In this document: in pieces, positions 7,518 through 16,174 of the stretch
Numbering within the stretch: position 1 is the stretch's first letter
Layout: every line of letters starts with the position of its first letter
Assembly (NCBI GenBank): GCA_012517475.1
Contig: JAAYUV010000030.1
Location: forward strand, 1 to 34,931
Length of the DNA: 34,931 nt
Direction of reading: 5' to 3'
DNA from: Peptococcaceae bacterium
GTDB taxonomy: Bacteria; Bacillota; Desulfitobacteriia; Desulfitobacteriales; Syntrophobotulaceae
The notes under the pieces: model-generated
The model's database searches: none
The model's input: only the letters and a program-made list of their open reading frames with translations
What the model was told of the DNA's origin: nothing
Made by a program: the position numbers and the translations under genes

Positions 7518-8534
7518 ATGGATAAGAAGAAAAGACCAATTATAGCTGCTGCAGCTCTTGTAATTCTTATCTCAGGTTATTTTATCTGGGATAGACTTTT
7601 TACTGGAGACCTGCAAACGGTTGAAGCATCCGGTACCATAGAAGCTACCACGGTAGAATTAACAGTAAAAGTTCCTGGAACCATTCAGAATATCACTGCC
7701 AAGGCCGGAGACAAAGTAAAGCAGGGAGATCTGGTTGCGGAAATTTCTCGCAGAGATTTGATTGCGCAAAAGGATAGGGATGCCTTAAATGTCGCTATAG
7801 CCCAAAATAAACTGGACGATTTACTGTCCGGAGCTCGCTCCCAGCAGATCAAAGAGGCGCAAGCAAATGTAAATATAAAAAAAGTAGCTTATGATAAAAC
7901 CCAGAAGGATCTGGAAAGGGCGGAAGCCTTATTTCAGGCGGGGAGTATTTCCCAGTCTGAGCTTGAAAATTACCAGAATAACAACACCGTAGCCCTGAAT
8001 CAGTGGGAAGCTGCCCAGGCCAGTCTGAGTCTCTTATTAGCAGGCAGCAGTGATGACCAAATCAAAGCGGCCCAAAACCAGGTAAAAATGATGGAGGCTG
8101 TATTAAAATCGACGGAAGCGGTGCTGGATGACCTTAAAATCATCTCTCCTTTAACCGGTACAATTCAAAGCAAAAATTATGAAAATGGTGAATATGTAAC
8201 CGCCGGGGCATCTCTGGCAACCGTAGTGGATCTGGAAAAGGTTTGGATAAATGTCTATATTCCAACCGATGATCTGCCATATGTAACTGTTGGAGAGAAG
8301 GCAGCTTTTACCGTAAGTGGTCTGGATAAAGTATTTGAAGGGACCATTGCGGAGATCGCCACCCGCGGAGAATTTACACCAAAAACAATACAAACAAAAA
8401 AAGAAAGGGCCAATATTGTTTATAAGGTCAAAATAGAAGCGAACAATTCCGATGGGGCTCTTAAACCGGGAATGCCCGCAGATGTCGTTATGAAGAAAAA
8501 CTCCATCTTAAATAAAGAAGATGATAATAAATGA
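7518..8534 (+). CDS. HlyD-family adaptor of an ABC efflux system (YbhG-like)
   Basis: Membrane-fusion-type adaptor of 338 residues that would link an ABC transporter to extracytoplasmic partners. The N-terminus has a basic MDKKKRP start and a membrane anchor at about 8-26. The first half of a biotinyl-lipoyl-like domain follows (about 40-76, KVPGTIQNITAKAGDKVKQG). A long alpha-helical hairpin spans about 77-200, rich in Gln and Ala. The second lipoyl half (LTGTIQSKNYENGEYV) and a beta-barrel come next. The ATG at 7518 is preceded by AAGGGGA. Its stop overlaps the start of the first ATPase gene (ATGA), showing translational coupling. Family and layout match the YbhG-YbhF-YbhSR drug efflux system of enterobacteria. 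The substrate is unknown. Confidence 0.9.
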   Translation: MDKKKRPIIAAAALVILISGYFIWDRLFTGDLQTVEASGTIEATTVELTVKVPGTIQNITAKAGDKVKQGDLVAEISRRDLIAQKDRDALNVAIAQNKLDDLLSGARSQQIKEAQANVNIKKVAYDKTQKDLERAEALFQAGSISQSELENYQNNNTVALNQWEAAQASLSLLLAGSSDDQIKAAQNQVKMMEAVLKSTEAVLDDLKIISPLTGTIQSKNYENGEYVTAGASLATVVDLEKVWINVYIPTDDLPYVTVGEKAAFTVSGLDKVFEGTIAEIATRGEFTPKTIQTKKERANIVYKVKIEANNSDGALKPGMPADVVMKKNSILNKEDDNK

Positions 8535-9448
8535 TCACTGTAAAAGATCTTACGAAAAGGTTTGGCAGCCTGAAGGCAGTTAATCAGGTAAGCTTTGAAG
8601 TGAATGAAGGCGAGATTTTTGGCCTGGTGGGACCTGATGGGGCGGGAAAAACAACTCTTATGCGTATCATCTGCAGTCTGTTAAACCCGGAGGAAGGGGA
8701 AGTCCGGATTTTTGGACTCACAGCGCGGGAAAGAGACAAGAGCAAAGAGTCGGAAACCAGTAATTTTGGATATATGCCCCAGCGTTTCAGTCTCTATGGA
8801 GACCTTACCGTCATGGAAAATTTATTGTTTTTCGGTTCCATGTATAAGCTGAGAAAAGAAGTTATTATTCAACGTTCTGATGAGATTCTGGAGCTTACCA
8901 GCCTTATGGAATTTAAAAATCGGTTTGCAGATAAACTCTCAGGCGGAATGAAACAAAAATTGGCGTTGACCTGTGCATTGGTAACGCGACCGAACCTATT
9001 AATCCTGGATGAGCCAACCTATGGGGTTGATCCCGAATTCCGCAAGGAATTTTGGAAGATTCTTTATAATTTAAACAAGGGCGGCATGACGATTGTGGTT
9101 TCCACCCCCTATATGGATGAAGCGGAATTGTGTACAAGGGTAGCATTTATGAATGAAGGCCGTTTTACCGCATTGGATACCCCTGTAGGATTAAGAAAAA
9201 ATTTTCCCTATCAGGTTTGGGAATTAGTCTCTGATTCCAGGGAACCGGAATTGTTTGGAGAGGTTGATGGAGTTTACGATTCTTCCCTCTATGGTGATAA
9301 ATACCGGCTGATCATTGATGCGAAAACAGATGCCAAAACGGTGATAGAAAAAAAACTGAAAGAGAAAGGGTTAACCTCCTTAAGAATGCAAAAAACTTCT
9401 CCCTCTATGGAGGATGTTTTTGTCATGCTGGTTGGGGGTGAAGGCTGA
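8531..9448 (+). CDS. ABC transporter ATPase 1 (like the N-terminal half of YbhF)
   Basis: A 305-residue nucleotide-binding subunit. Walker A is GPDGAGKTT (34-42), the signature is LSGGMKQKL (136-144) and Walker B is LLILDEP (156-162), followed by a normal D-loop GVDP (165-168). The switch histidine is missing: the stretch reads VVSTPYMDEAE with Pro193 where most family members have His. The P-loop wording GPDGAGKTT and the signature LSGGMKQKL are typical of the first ATPase domain of YbhF, which in E. coli is fused to a second domain. Here the two domains are separate genes. It overlaps both neighbours by 4 bases and 1 base. It probably pairs with the next ATPase as a heterodimer with one degenerate site. 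Confidence 0.92.
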   Translation: MITVKDLTKRFGSLKAVNQVSFEVNEGEIFGLVGPDGAGKTTLMRIICSLLNPEEGEVRIFGLTARERDKSKESETSNFGYMPQRFSLYGDLTVMENLLFFGSMYKLRKEVIIQRSDEILELTSLMEFKNRFADKLSGGMKQKLALTCALVTRPNLLILDEPTYGVDPEFRKEFWKILYNLNKGGMTIVVSTPYMDEAELCTRVAFMNEGRFTALDTPVGLRKNFPYQVWELVSDSREPELFGEVDGVYDSSLYGDKYRLIIDAKTDAKTVIEKKLKEKGLTSLRMQKTSPSMEDVFVMLVGGEG

Positions 9449-10365
9449 TGGAGGACGTAATCACCATTGAAAACTTAACCAAAAAGTTTGGTGATTTTAC
9501 AGCAGTAGATCATGTTTCTTTAAAAATCAAACGTGGAGAAATTTTCGGCTTTTTAGGGCCAAACGGTGCGGGAAAATCTACTACAATTAGAATGCTCTGC
9601 GGAATCCTGGAGCCCACCTCCGGTTCAGCCAGGGTACTGGGATATGATTTACAACGGGAAACGGAAAAGATAAAAGAAAGAATCGGTTATATGTCTCAAA
9701 AATTCAGCCTGTATGACGATCTTACGGTCAAAGAAAATCTGACATTTTACGCAGGGCTATACAGCGTACCCAGAAAAGAATTATCTCTTAGGATTGACGA
9801 AATGATTGCCATGGCGGATCTAAAAGGCCGGGAAAAAGAACTGGTCGCGAATCTAAGCGGCGGCTGGAAACAGCGCTTAGCCTTGGGGTGTGCTATCATT
9901 GCCAAACCTCCGCTGGTTTTTCTCGATGAGCCTACCAGCGGCGTAAGCCCAACCAGCAGAAGGATGTTCTTTCAAATTATCAGAAAGATGGTGCTGGAGG
10001 GGACAACCGTTATGGTAACAACCCATTTTATGGATGAAGCAGAACGCTGCCACAGACTTGCCTTTATCTCAGGAGGTAAGCTTATGGCGGTTGATAGTCC
10101 TGACAATCTGAAAAGAAATGTGATACAAGGATGCATGGTTGAAGTCAATCTGCCGGACGGGATGCAGAAAATTAAGGAAATTGAAAAGCTCCCGTATGTC
10201 AAGGAATGTACCATACACGGAGCTCTGCTCCATATCCTGCTGGACGATGTTCAGAACAAAACGGTACTTCAGAAAGATCTGGGATGTGAAACACAAATCA
10301 TAACACCTTCGCTGGAAGACGTGTTTTTGGCTCTAGCCAGGCGGCAGAGGTTGGACAGCAAATAA
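9448..10365 (+). CDS. ABC transporter ATPase 2 (like the C-terminal half of YbhF)
   Basis: A 305-residue nucleotide-binding subunit. Walker A is GPNGAGKST (37-45), the signature is LSGGWKQRL (136-144), Walker B is LVFLDEP (156-162) and the switch histidine is H193 in TTHFMDEAE. The D-loop is unusual: GVSP with Ser167 in place of the common Asp. The start codon shares its first base with the stop of ATPase 1 (TGATG), so the two are translationally coupled. In a heterodimer the missing D-loop Asp would face the site of ATPase 1, which itself lacks the switch His. The site built on ATPase 2 would therefore be the canonical one. The role is powering the permease encoded next. Confidence 0.93.
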   Translation: MEDVITIENLTKKFGDFTAVDHVSLKIKRGEIFGFLGPNGAGKSTTIRMLCGILEPTSGSARVLGYDLQRETEKIKERIGYMSQKFSLYDDLTVKENLTFYAGLYSVPRKELSLRIDEMIAMADLKGREKELVANLSGGWKQRLALGCAIIAKPPLVFLDEPTSGVSPTSRRMFFQIIRKMVLEGTTVMVTTHFMDEAERCHRLAFISGGKLMAVDSPDNLKRNVIQGCMVEVNLPDGMQKIKEIEKLPYVKECTIHGALLHILLDDVQNKTVLQKDLGCETQIITPSLEDVFLALARRQRLDSK

Positions 10366-10384
10366 TTGAAGAGGGGGGATTCAA

Positions 10385-11500
10385 TTGGAAAGAATTAAGG
10401 CTATCCTTTATAAAGAATTCTTACAGATGCGCAGAGACAGGCTTACGATCGGACTGGTATTTATGCTGCCGTTGATTCAGCTTCTTCTCTTTGGGTACGC
10501 TGTGCAGACAGAAGTGAAACATATCCCGACTGTTGTATTTGATCAGTCTGTAAGCGAAGAAAGCCGGTCCATGCTTAACTCATTTGTAGCTTCCGGTTAT
10601 TTTGATGTCCATTACTCTGTGAATAGTTATCAGGAAGTCAACGATATGATCGACAGCGGTAAGGCAAAAGTGGGAATCGTCTTCCCCCCTGAATATGAAC
10701 AGGAAGTCAAAAGAGGAGATTCGGCTTCAGTTCAAGTTTTGGTGGATGCCAGCGACAATATGGTTGCTAATCAGGCGATGGCTACTGCCAGTTCTATCGG
10801 ACTCATCAAGTCCCAGGAGGTAATCGCCAATAAAATGCATATGGACATGAGCCGTCTCCCCTATGATATTCGGGTAAGGGCCTGGTACAATCCGGATGGG
10901 ATAACAGCGTATTATATGGTTCCGGGAATATTGGGAATCATTGTTACCATGTCGATGGTCATGATGACTTCTATGGCTTTGGTCAGGGAGAGGGAAAAAG
11001 GCACCTTGGAACAATTGATCGTAACACCGGTTAAATCTTATGAATTAATGATAGGAAAGATTATTCCTTACATCTTTCTCGGATATATCCAGATTACCGT
11101 AGCTTTATTGGTCGGTGTACTGGTGTTTGGGGTACCGATCCGGGGAAGTTTATTGGAACTCTACCTGCTGACACTCTTTTTTATCACCGCATCACTGGGC
11201 CTTGGGATTATGGTCTCAAACCTGGCAAAAACACAAATGCAAGCCTTTCAAATGTCATTTTTTCTGATGCTGCCAAGTATTATGCTGTCGGGTTTCCTTT
11301 TTCCGCGTGATGCTATGCCCAAAATCATTTACTATATTAGTTACGTGATTCCGTTAACGTATTATCTGGATATCATCAGAGGTATTGTCCTTAAGGGGAT
11401 CGGGTTTTCTTATCTTGTCGGTCAGGTAGTCAGTTTGTTGGTTTTTTCTATCCTCTTTTTGACAATCAGCATACTAAAATTCCAAAAGAAAATTGCTTAG
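10385..11500 (+). CDS. ABC-2 type permease of the efflux system (YbhS/YbhR-like)
   Basis: A 371-residue membrane subunit of the ABC-2 family. A first helix lies at about 20-40 (LTIGLVFMLPLIQLLLFGYA). A soluble external domain of about 130 residues follows, then five helices between about 175 and 370. The conserved EKGTLEQLIVTP coupling stretch follows the second helix. The start is TTG at 10385, chosen because GAGGGGGG lies just upstream. The E. coli counterpart has two permeases (YbhS and YbhR), while only one is encoded here, so a homodimeric membrane part is likely. Substrates of related systems include antibiotics and ions; here the substrate is unknown. Confidence 0.92.
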   Translation: MERIKAILYKEFLQMRRDRLTIGLVFMLPLIQLLLFGYAVQTEVKHIPTVVFDQSVSEESRSMLNSFVASGYFDVHYSVNSYQEVNDMIDSGKAKVGIVFPPEYEQEVKRGDSASVQVLVDASDNMVANQAMATASSIGLIKSQEVIANKMHMDMSRLPYDIRVRAWYNPDGITAYYMVPGILGIIVTMSMVMMTSMALVREREKGTLEQLIVTPVKSYELMIGKIIPYIFLGYIQITVALLVGVLVFGVPIRGSLLELYLLTLFFITASLGLGIMVSNLAKTQMQAFQMSFFLMLPSIMLSGFLFPRDAMPKIIYYISYVIPLTYYLDIIRGIVLKGIGFSYLVGQVVSLLVFSILFLTISILKFQKKIA

Positions 11501-11512
11501 GGGGAGCGGGTT

Positions 11513-12082
11513 GTGAACACTAGGGATAAGCTGATCCTTGTTTGCGAAGAGATTGCTATAAAAAAAGGAAGGGGATTTTATAATCTTTCCATGGAAGAAC
11601 TCGCAATGGAAGCCGGGATCAGTAAGAGAACCATCTACCGGCATTTTGACAGTAAAGAAAAACTGATTGAAATGACGATCCAAGAAATAATGAACAAGAT
11701 CATGGCCAAGAATATGGAGTTGGCGGATTCTGAAAAGGACATTGAAGAAATCATTGTCGGGGTACTCAAAAATGCAGCCTATTTAGTCAACCAACAGGTA
11801 ATTTTGGATCTTGGGAAACATTATCCCCTTCTTTGGCAGAAGATTGATAAAATGCGTCAGAGTAAAATAGAATTCCTGATCACAACAATATTTTCCAATA
11901 GTAAAGTGAAGCTGCGATGGCGCGTAGACCCGGGTATTTTCCGAGCCTCATTTCTTGCTGCCATGACAGCCGTATTAAATCCCTCTTTTATTTGGGAAAA
12001 TGGATTGACCTTTGAAGAAGCCGGTAAAAGTTTTTTAAATATGTTTTTATTTGGAGCTGTTGAACGAGTTGAAGAAGAATGA
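11513..12082 (+). CDS. TetR-family transcriptional regulator
   Basis: A 189-residue repressor. The N-terminal helix-turn-helix is clear: SMEELAMEAGISKRTIYRHF followed by DSKEKLI. The C-terminal ligand-binding part is variable, as is normal. The GTG start at 11513 follows GGGGAG and lies 12 nt after the permease stop, so it is the last gene of the efflux operon. It would autoregulate if the inverted repeat at 7389-7417 is its operator. In enterobacteria the analogous ybhGFSR operon is next to a TetR regulator (CecR/YbiH), which supports the link. The ligand is unknown. Confidence 0.92.
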   Translation: MNTRDKLILVCEEIAIKKGRGFYNLSMEELAMEAGISKRTIYRHFDSKEKLIEMTIQEIMNKIMAKNMELADSEKDIEEIIVGVLKNAAYLVNQQVILDLGKHYPLLWQKIDKMRQSKIEFLITTIFSNSKVKLRWRVDPGIFRASFLAAMTAVLNPSFIWENGLTFEEAGKSFLNMFLFGAVERVEEE

Positions 12083-12123
12083 TGAAAACGCAAATAGAAC
12101 ATTTCAAGATAATATGATTAGAG

Positions 12124-12149
12124 AGAGCCATTACGGCTCTTGCTTTTGT
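12124..12149 (+). terminator. Probable terminator of the efflux operon
   Basis: AGAGCC (12124-12129) pairs with GGCTCT (12135-12140) around ATTAC, followed by TGCTTTTGTT. The T tract is interrupted, so strength is uncertain. Confidence 0.6.
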
Positions 12150-12243
12150 TAATTCCTTCTTTTTCTGGGGTTGACCGTTAAAGAAGACGGTACTATTCTT
12201 ATTTAGGAAAGCAGAGAGAGACAGCGGAAAGGAAAATTTTCGA

Positions 12244-13416
12244 ATGCCTAAAGAAAGACGGAGCCTTTATTTGTTATATGCAACCACTTTTTTTATTTTT
12301 CTAAACTTTTACAACGCCCAGACCATTACACCTGTCTATATTTTACATGTAGGCGGTTCCGAATTTTTTTCCGGATTACAAAGCACGATGTTTTTTTTGG
12401 CAGCAGTTTTGCTAAGATTTTATTTCGGCCCCTTGGCCGATAAAAAGGGAACAAAGTTGACTCTTTATATTGGTGCAGCCGCCTTTGCTACGGCTCCCTT
12501 TCTATTTCTTTTTAGTCAAAATATATGGTATATCCTCGCTGTCCGTACTTATCAGTCCATCGGTCTTGCCGCATTTTTTTCCAGTTGCTCTTCTCTGGTC
12601 TCAGCCCTTGCACCCAGAGAGAAAATGGGGAAATACATCGGTTTTTACCGCTTGGTTACGATGTCCACGCTCATGATTGGTCCCCCACTGGCCCTGAGAG
12701 TGATTAATAGTTTTGGCTATCAGGTCTATCATAGTTTGGGGGGTGTGATCGGAGTCATTGCCATAGGCCTGCTGTATTTTGTAAAAGAACCTCATCCCAG
12801 GGAGAGCGCGGGGTCAGGGGGAGGAGTTCCCGAGCGCTATCATATGTTGGATTTAATGAAGGACAAAAAGCTTGTACCGATCTACCTGACTATTTTTGTT
12901 GTTTCGGTTTCTTACGGGCTTCTCCTGACATTTACAGCTATTTATATAGAACGTTTCCTGCCGGGAGTAAATCCGGGTATCTTTTTTACCTTGTTCGGGT
13001 TAGGATGTCTTGTTTCCAATCTCATAGCGGGATCGTTATCTGATCGAATCGGAAGGGCGGCTGTTGTTATTCCCTGCGTGCTGATTATGGGCATGGGCAT
13101 TTCAATTTTTTACTTCCTGCCTTATCACAGTGTAATACTATATGCCGGGAGTGTTTTGTCGGGGATAGGATATGCCGGAAGCATTGCAGTTCTTATTACC
13201 TGGATAGTAGATGTCATCAATCCGGCAAGGAGAACGACAGCGCTTGCTCTGCAGGATAGCTCCATCGATATCGGGATTGCCCTGGGCTCATTTCTGTTCG
13301 GGGTGTTGGTGCCTATGATCGGGATGCCCCTCTCATTTGGATTAAGCGGCATGTTGCTATTGGTGTATGCACTGTGGAAGATCACGGCGGAAAAAACCTT
13401 ACGCAGCGTTGATTGA
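12244..13416 (+). CDS. Major facilitator superfamily transporter
   Basis: A 390-residue membrane protein with about 12 predicted helices. The conserved loop 2-3 motif is present as FGPLADKKGTK, and its repeat in the second half as GSLSDRIGRA, both typical of MFS drug or metabolite antiporters. The ATG at 12244 is preceded by GGAAAGGA. It lies after the efflux operon terminator and has the same strand, so it may be read separately. An SGNH hydrolase follows 70 nt downstream. The similarity is to broad multidrug or sugar exporters; I cannot name a substrate. Confidence 0.9.
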   Translation: MPKERRSLYLLYATTFFIFLNFYNAQTITPVYILHVGGSEFFSGLQSTMFFLAAVLLRFYFGPLADKKGTKLTLYIGAAAFATAPFLFLFSQNIWYILAVRTYQSIGLAAFFSSCSSLVSALAPREKMGKYIGFYRLVTMSTLMIGPPLALRVINSFGYQVYHSLGGVIGVIAIGLLYFVKEPHPRESAGSGGGVPERYHMLDLMKDKKLVPIYLTIFVVSVSYGLLLTFTAIYIERFLPGVNPGIFFTLFGLGCLVSNLIAGSLSDRIGRAAVVIPCVLIMGMGISIFYFLPYHSVILYAGSVLSGIGYAGSIAVLITWIVDVINPARRTTALALQDSSIDIGIALGSFLFGVLVPMIGMPLSFGLSGMLLLVYALWKITAEKTLRSVD

Positions 13417-13486
13417 AGAGCGAGAAGGAATATTCTCTCATTAGTAGAATTAAGTATCTGGTACGTGAAAGGGAGGGGGAGTAAAT

Positions 13487-14035
13487 TTGAGAATTGCGGC
13501 GTTGGGGGATTCAATCACAGAAGGGTATTTATGTTATTCTCAGGATTGTTGGGTATCTATTGTGGGAAAAGAGCTTGGAATCACAATGTATAACTTGGGC
13601 GTTTCCGGAGATTTGACACGGAATATGCGCAGACGGTTTCGCCATCAGGTTTTGCCTCTCGCGCCAAGTCATTGTCTCATTCTGGGCGGAACAAATGATG
13701 CCTTTTGTGACATTGAAATAGATGATTTCAGTGAGAATGTTGAAATTATGGTGGAGTACTGTATAAATAACCACATTATACCTATTCTAGGTATACCTAC
13801 TCCCTGTCTTGCCTATCCTCAGGAATTCATTTTGCAGGAGTACAGGGGCTGGCTGAAGGAATATGCGGAGAATAACAAAATACAAATCATCGATTTTTAT
13901 AGCGCCCTTGCCGATACTGATTCCATGATAGCCAATCAGGAGTATTTGCTGGATGAAGTTCATCCCAATGTTGAAGGGTACCGCGTGATGGCTGATGTGG
14001 CAAAAGCCGTAATTTCCCAAATAGCGATTAGGTAA
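13487..14035 (+). CDS. SGNH/GDSL-family hydrolase
   Basis: A 182-residue esterase/lipase-type hydrolase. Block I is ALGDSITEG with nucleophile S9. Block II Gly is in GVSGD (38-42). Block III is LGGTNDA with N70. The acid-base pair is D156 and H159 in LLDEVHPN. There is no signal peptide, so it is cytosolic. The start is TTG at 13487, backed by AGGGGGAG upstream. It may be co-transcribed with the MFS gene and ends before a strong terminator. The substrate could be an acyl ester, thioester or acetylated sugar; nothing in the sequence decides. Confidence 0.9.
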   Translation: MRIAALGDSITEGYLCYSQDCWVSIVGKELGITMYNLGVSGDLTRNMRRRFRHQVLPLAPSHCLILGGTNDAFCDIEIDDFSENVEIMVEYCINNHIIPILGIPTPCLAYPQEFILQEYRGWLKEYAENNKIQIIDFYSALADTDSMIANQEYLLDEVHPNVEGYRVMADVAKAVISQIAIR

Positions 14036-14083
14036 ATTCAAAATTTAAGCGGCTTAAGATAATTTCTATGAAATTATGAATGG

Positions 14084-14125
14084 AAGGTTAAAAGAGCAGT
14101 AAAAAGCTTTTTTAACCTTTTTTTA
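14084..14125 (+). terminator. Intrinsic terminator after the SGNH hydrolase
   Basis: AAGGTTAAAA (14084-14093) pairs with TTTTAACCTT (14110-14119) and is followed by TTTTT, about 50 nt after the hydrolase stop codon. Confidence 0.8.
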
Positions 14126-14249
14126 TGGTTTGATATTGTTTAACTGTCCCGGACCTGTTCTGAAAGAAGATTCTAACATCATTTTTGCACTAGCTTAATA
14201 ACAAGTTAACAGTAGAGGATTAGAATGAAAAATGAAGGAGGGAAAGTCC

Positions 14250-14900
14250 ATGAATGGTATAAATGCTTATCTCTTCGATCTGGACGGCACAATTCTGGAT
14301 AGTAAAAGTGCAATTGTAAATGTTTTCTTTCGTCTTTGCCAAAAATATGGCAGTAAAACTTTTACACTTCAGGAGATAGATAGCCAGTTCGGAAATTCTT
14401 TTAAAAGTATTATGGCTTCGCTGGATTCTCAAAAAAAGAAAGAAATTGAAGCCGAGTATTACCGGTTAATGATTGAAGAAGAACAAAAAAAGGCCAAGCT
14501 ATTTCCGGCAATCAGAGAAAATATCGTATATTTGAAAGAGTGCGGCCATAAAATTGCGCTTGTCACAAATAAAGAAAAACTGATTGTTCTTAAGAGTTTG
14601 CGCAGGTTTCAATTATTTGAACTGTTTAATGGGATTGTCACCATCAACGATGTGCAAAATCCAAAACCGCATCAGGAACCGGTTACGAAAGCATTATCTA
14701 TTATCGGGGCATCTAAGGAAGAAGCTTTGATGATAGGAGATTCAGTTTTTGATGTGTATGCTGCCCAAAACGCCGGAATACAAAGTGTGGTAATTGACTG
14801 GTATAACAGATATCCTTTGACAGAAATACGTCCGGATTATTATTTCCGAAATATTGGGGAGTTCATGCTGAGAAACACAACCCGCAAAGATGCAATGTGA
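14250..14900 (+). CDS. HAD-superfamily phosphatase (PpaX/Gph-like)
   Basis: A 216-residue HAD phosphatase. Motif I is LFDLDGTILDS with D10 and D12. Motif II is ALVTNK. Motif III Lys is in NPKPHQEP. Motif IV is GDSVFD. The small helical cap between motifs I and II fits phosphoglycolate phosphatase or pyrophosphatase PpaX-like enzymes. I chose the ATG at 14250 because GGAGGG sits 8 nt upstream; an earlier in-frame ATG at 14232 lies upstream of that site. The neighbours downstream make nucleotide sugars and transfer sugars, so it might clear phosphate or pyrophosphate or act on a sugar phosphate, but this is inference. Confidence 0.9.
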   Translation: MNGINAYLFDLDGTILDSKSAIVNVFFRLCQKYGSKTFTLQEIDSQFGNSFKSIMASLDSQKKKEIEAEYYRLMIEEEQKKAKLFPAIRENIVYLKECGHKIALVTNKEKLIVLKSLRRFQLFELFNGIVTINDVQNPKPHQEPVTKALSIIGASKEEALMIGDSVFDVYAAQNAGIQSVVIDWYNRYPLTEIRPDYYFRNIGEFMLRNTTRKDAM

Positions 14901-14971
14901 TCCTTTAAAGCTGAATCCTTTTGGAGAAAAATTATGCTAAGGAATATGCTGAACAAAGGGGTGTTGACGAA

Positions 14972-16129
14972 ATGAAGATTGCAATTGTCAGTGACACCTT
15001 CTACCCTCAAGTAAACGGTGTCTGTAACACTTTCGCAAAAATGACGGAGTATATGGATAAGAAAGGGACAGACTATCGCTTTTACGTTCCGCTATGGGAA
15101 AACCAGACATCTATTGATCCGGACCGGGTATTGAGATTTGATTCATTCAAACCATGGTTTTATCCGGAGTGTCGGATGGCAATTCCAAATAGACGAAATT
15201 ACATAAAACTAAAAAATGATCTGGATAGATTTCAACCGGAAATTCTTCATATCGCAACGGAATTCTCATTAGGATATATGGCTTTAAAATATGCCATGGA
15301 AAATGGTGCCCCGACAATTATGTCCTATCATACCGATATTCCTTCTTATCTTAAGTATTATAATTTTCAGCTTATTGAAAATGCTGTATGGGCATATTTC
15401 CGTTGGTTTCACTCCTATGCCGGTATAAATTTGGTTCCATCCCAGGCGACAATGGATCAATTGCAAGCACAGGAGTTTACCAACCTGTCCTTTTGGAAAA
15501 GAGGAATTGACTTAGAGCTTTTTTCTCCGAAGCATAAGAAGGAAGAGGTCCGCAGCCAGATTGCAGCATCAGGGGAAATTTTATTGCTCTATGTTGGCAG
15601 GATTTCTGTAGAAAAAGAACTGGATGTCTTAATGAAAGCTGTCAAGATCCTGGGTGATAGGGGATTGCACTTCAAACTGGCCGTGGTTGGAGATGGACCA
15701 TATCGTCAGGAACTTGAATCCCGTAGAGATCCCAATGTAGTTTTCTTAGGGTACAGGAGTGGAAAAGAATTGCAGAGTATTTATGCTTCTTCAGATGTGT
15801 TTGTATTCCCTTCCGGCAGCGAAACTTACGGCAATGTCATTCTGGAAGCAATGGCTTCCGGACTTCCGGTAGTAGCGCCCTACTCAGGCGGGATTAAGGA
15901 AAACCTGGTTGCAGGCTTTAACGGGGTGGCTTTTGAGGCGGGGAATGAAACTGACATGGCTGAAAAGATTGAGTTCATGATCATTGATAAGGGTCTTAGA
16001 ACCAAACTTGGAGTTAATGCAGAAAAATCAGTTGAGAAAAAAACTTGGGATTCAGTATTTGAAGAACTGTTTCTTCTCTATAGTTCATTTTTAAAGGAAA
16101 ACCGAGAATTTCGGAAACTTTCAGCCTAA
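14972..16129 (+). CDS. Glycosyltransferase family 4
   Basis: A 385-residue GT-B fold glycosyltransferase. The N-terminal domain starts with MKIAIVSDTFYPQVNG. An acceptor-side stretch HTDIPSYLKYY follows. The C-terminal donor domain has LLYVGRISVEKELD, VVGDGPYR and the EX7E signature GSETYGNVILEAMASGLPVV. It resembles mannosyl- or glucosyltransferases that glycosylate membrane lipids (MgtA/PimB-like). The ATG at 14972 follows AAAGGGG; an upstream TTG at 14921 in frame has weaker support. UDP-glucose dehydrogenase follows after 45 nt, so the product may be a glycolipid or polymer that contains uronic acid, though the donor sugar of this enzyme cannot be read from sequence. Confidence 0.92.
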   Translation: MKIAIVSDTFYPQVNGVCNTFAKMTEYMDKKGTDYRFYVPLWENQTSIDPDRVLRFDSFKPWFYPECRMAIPNRRNYIKLKNDLDRFQPEILHIATEFSLGYMALKYAMENGAPTIMSYHTDIPSYLKYYNFQLIENAVWAYFRWFHSYAGINLVPSQATMDQLQAQEFTNLSFWKRGIDLELFSPKHKKEEVRSQIAASGEILLLYVGRISVEKELDVLMKAVKILGDRGLHFKLAVVGDGPYRQELESRRDPNVVFLGYRSGKELQSIYASSDVFVFPSGSETYGNVILEAMASGLPVVAPYSGGIKENLVAGFNGVAFEAGNETDMAEKIEFMIIDKGLRTKLGVNAEKSVEKKTWDSVFEELFLLYSSFLKENREFRKLSA

Positions 16130-16174
16130 GCTACGTTTCGCAAAGCCAAAAGATTACAGGGTAAAGGTGATCAA

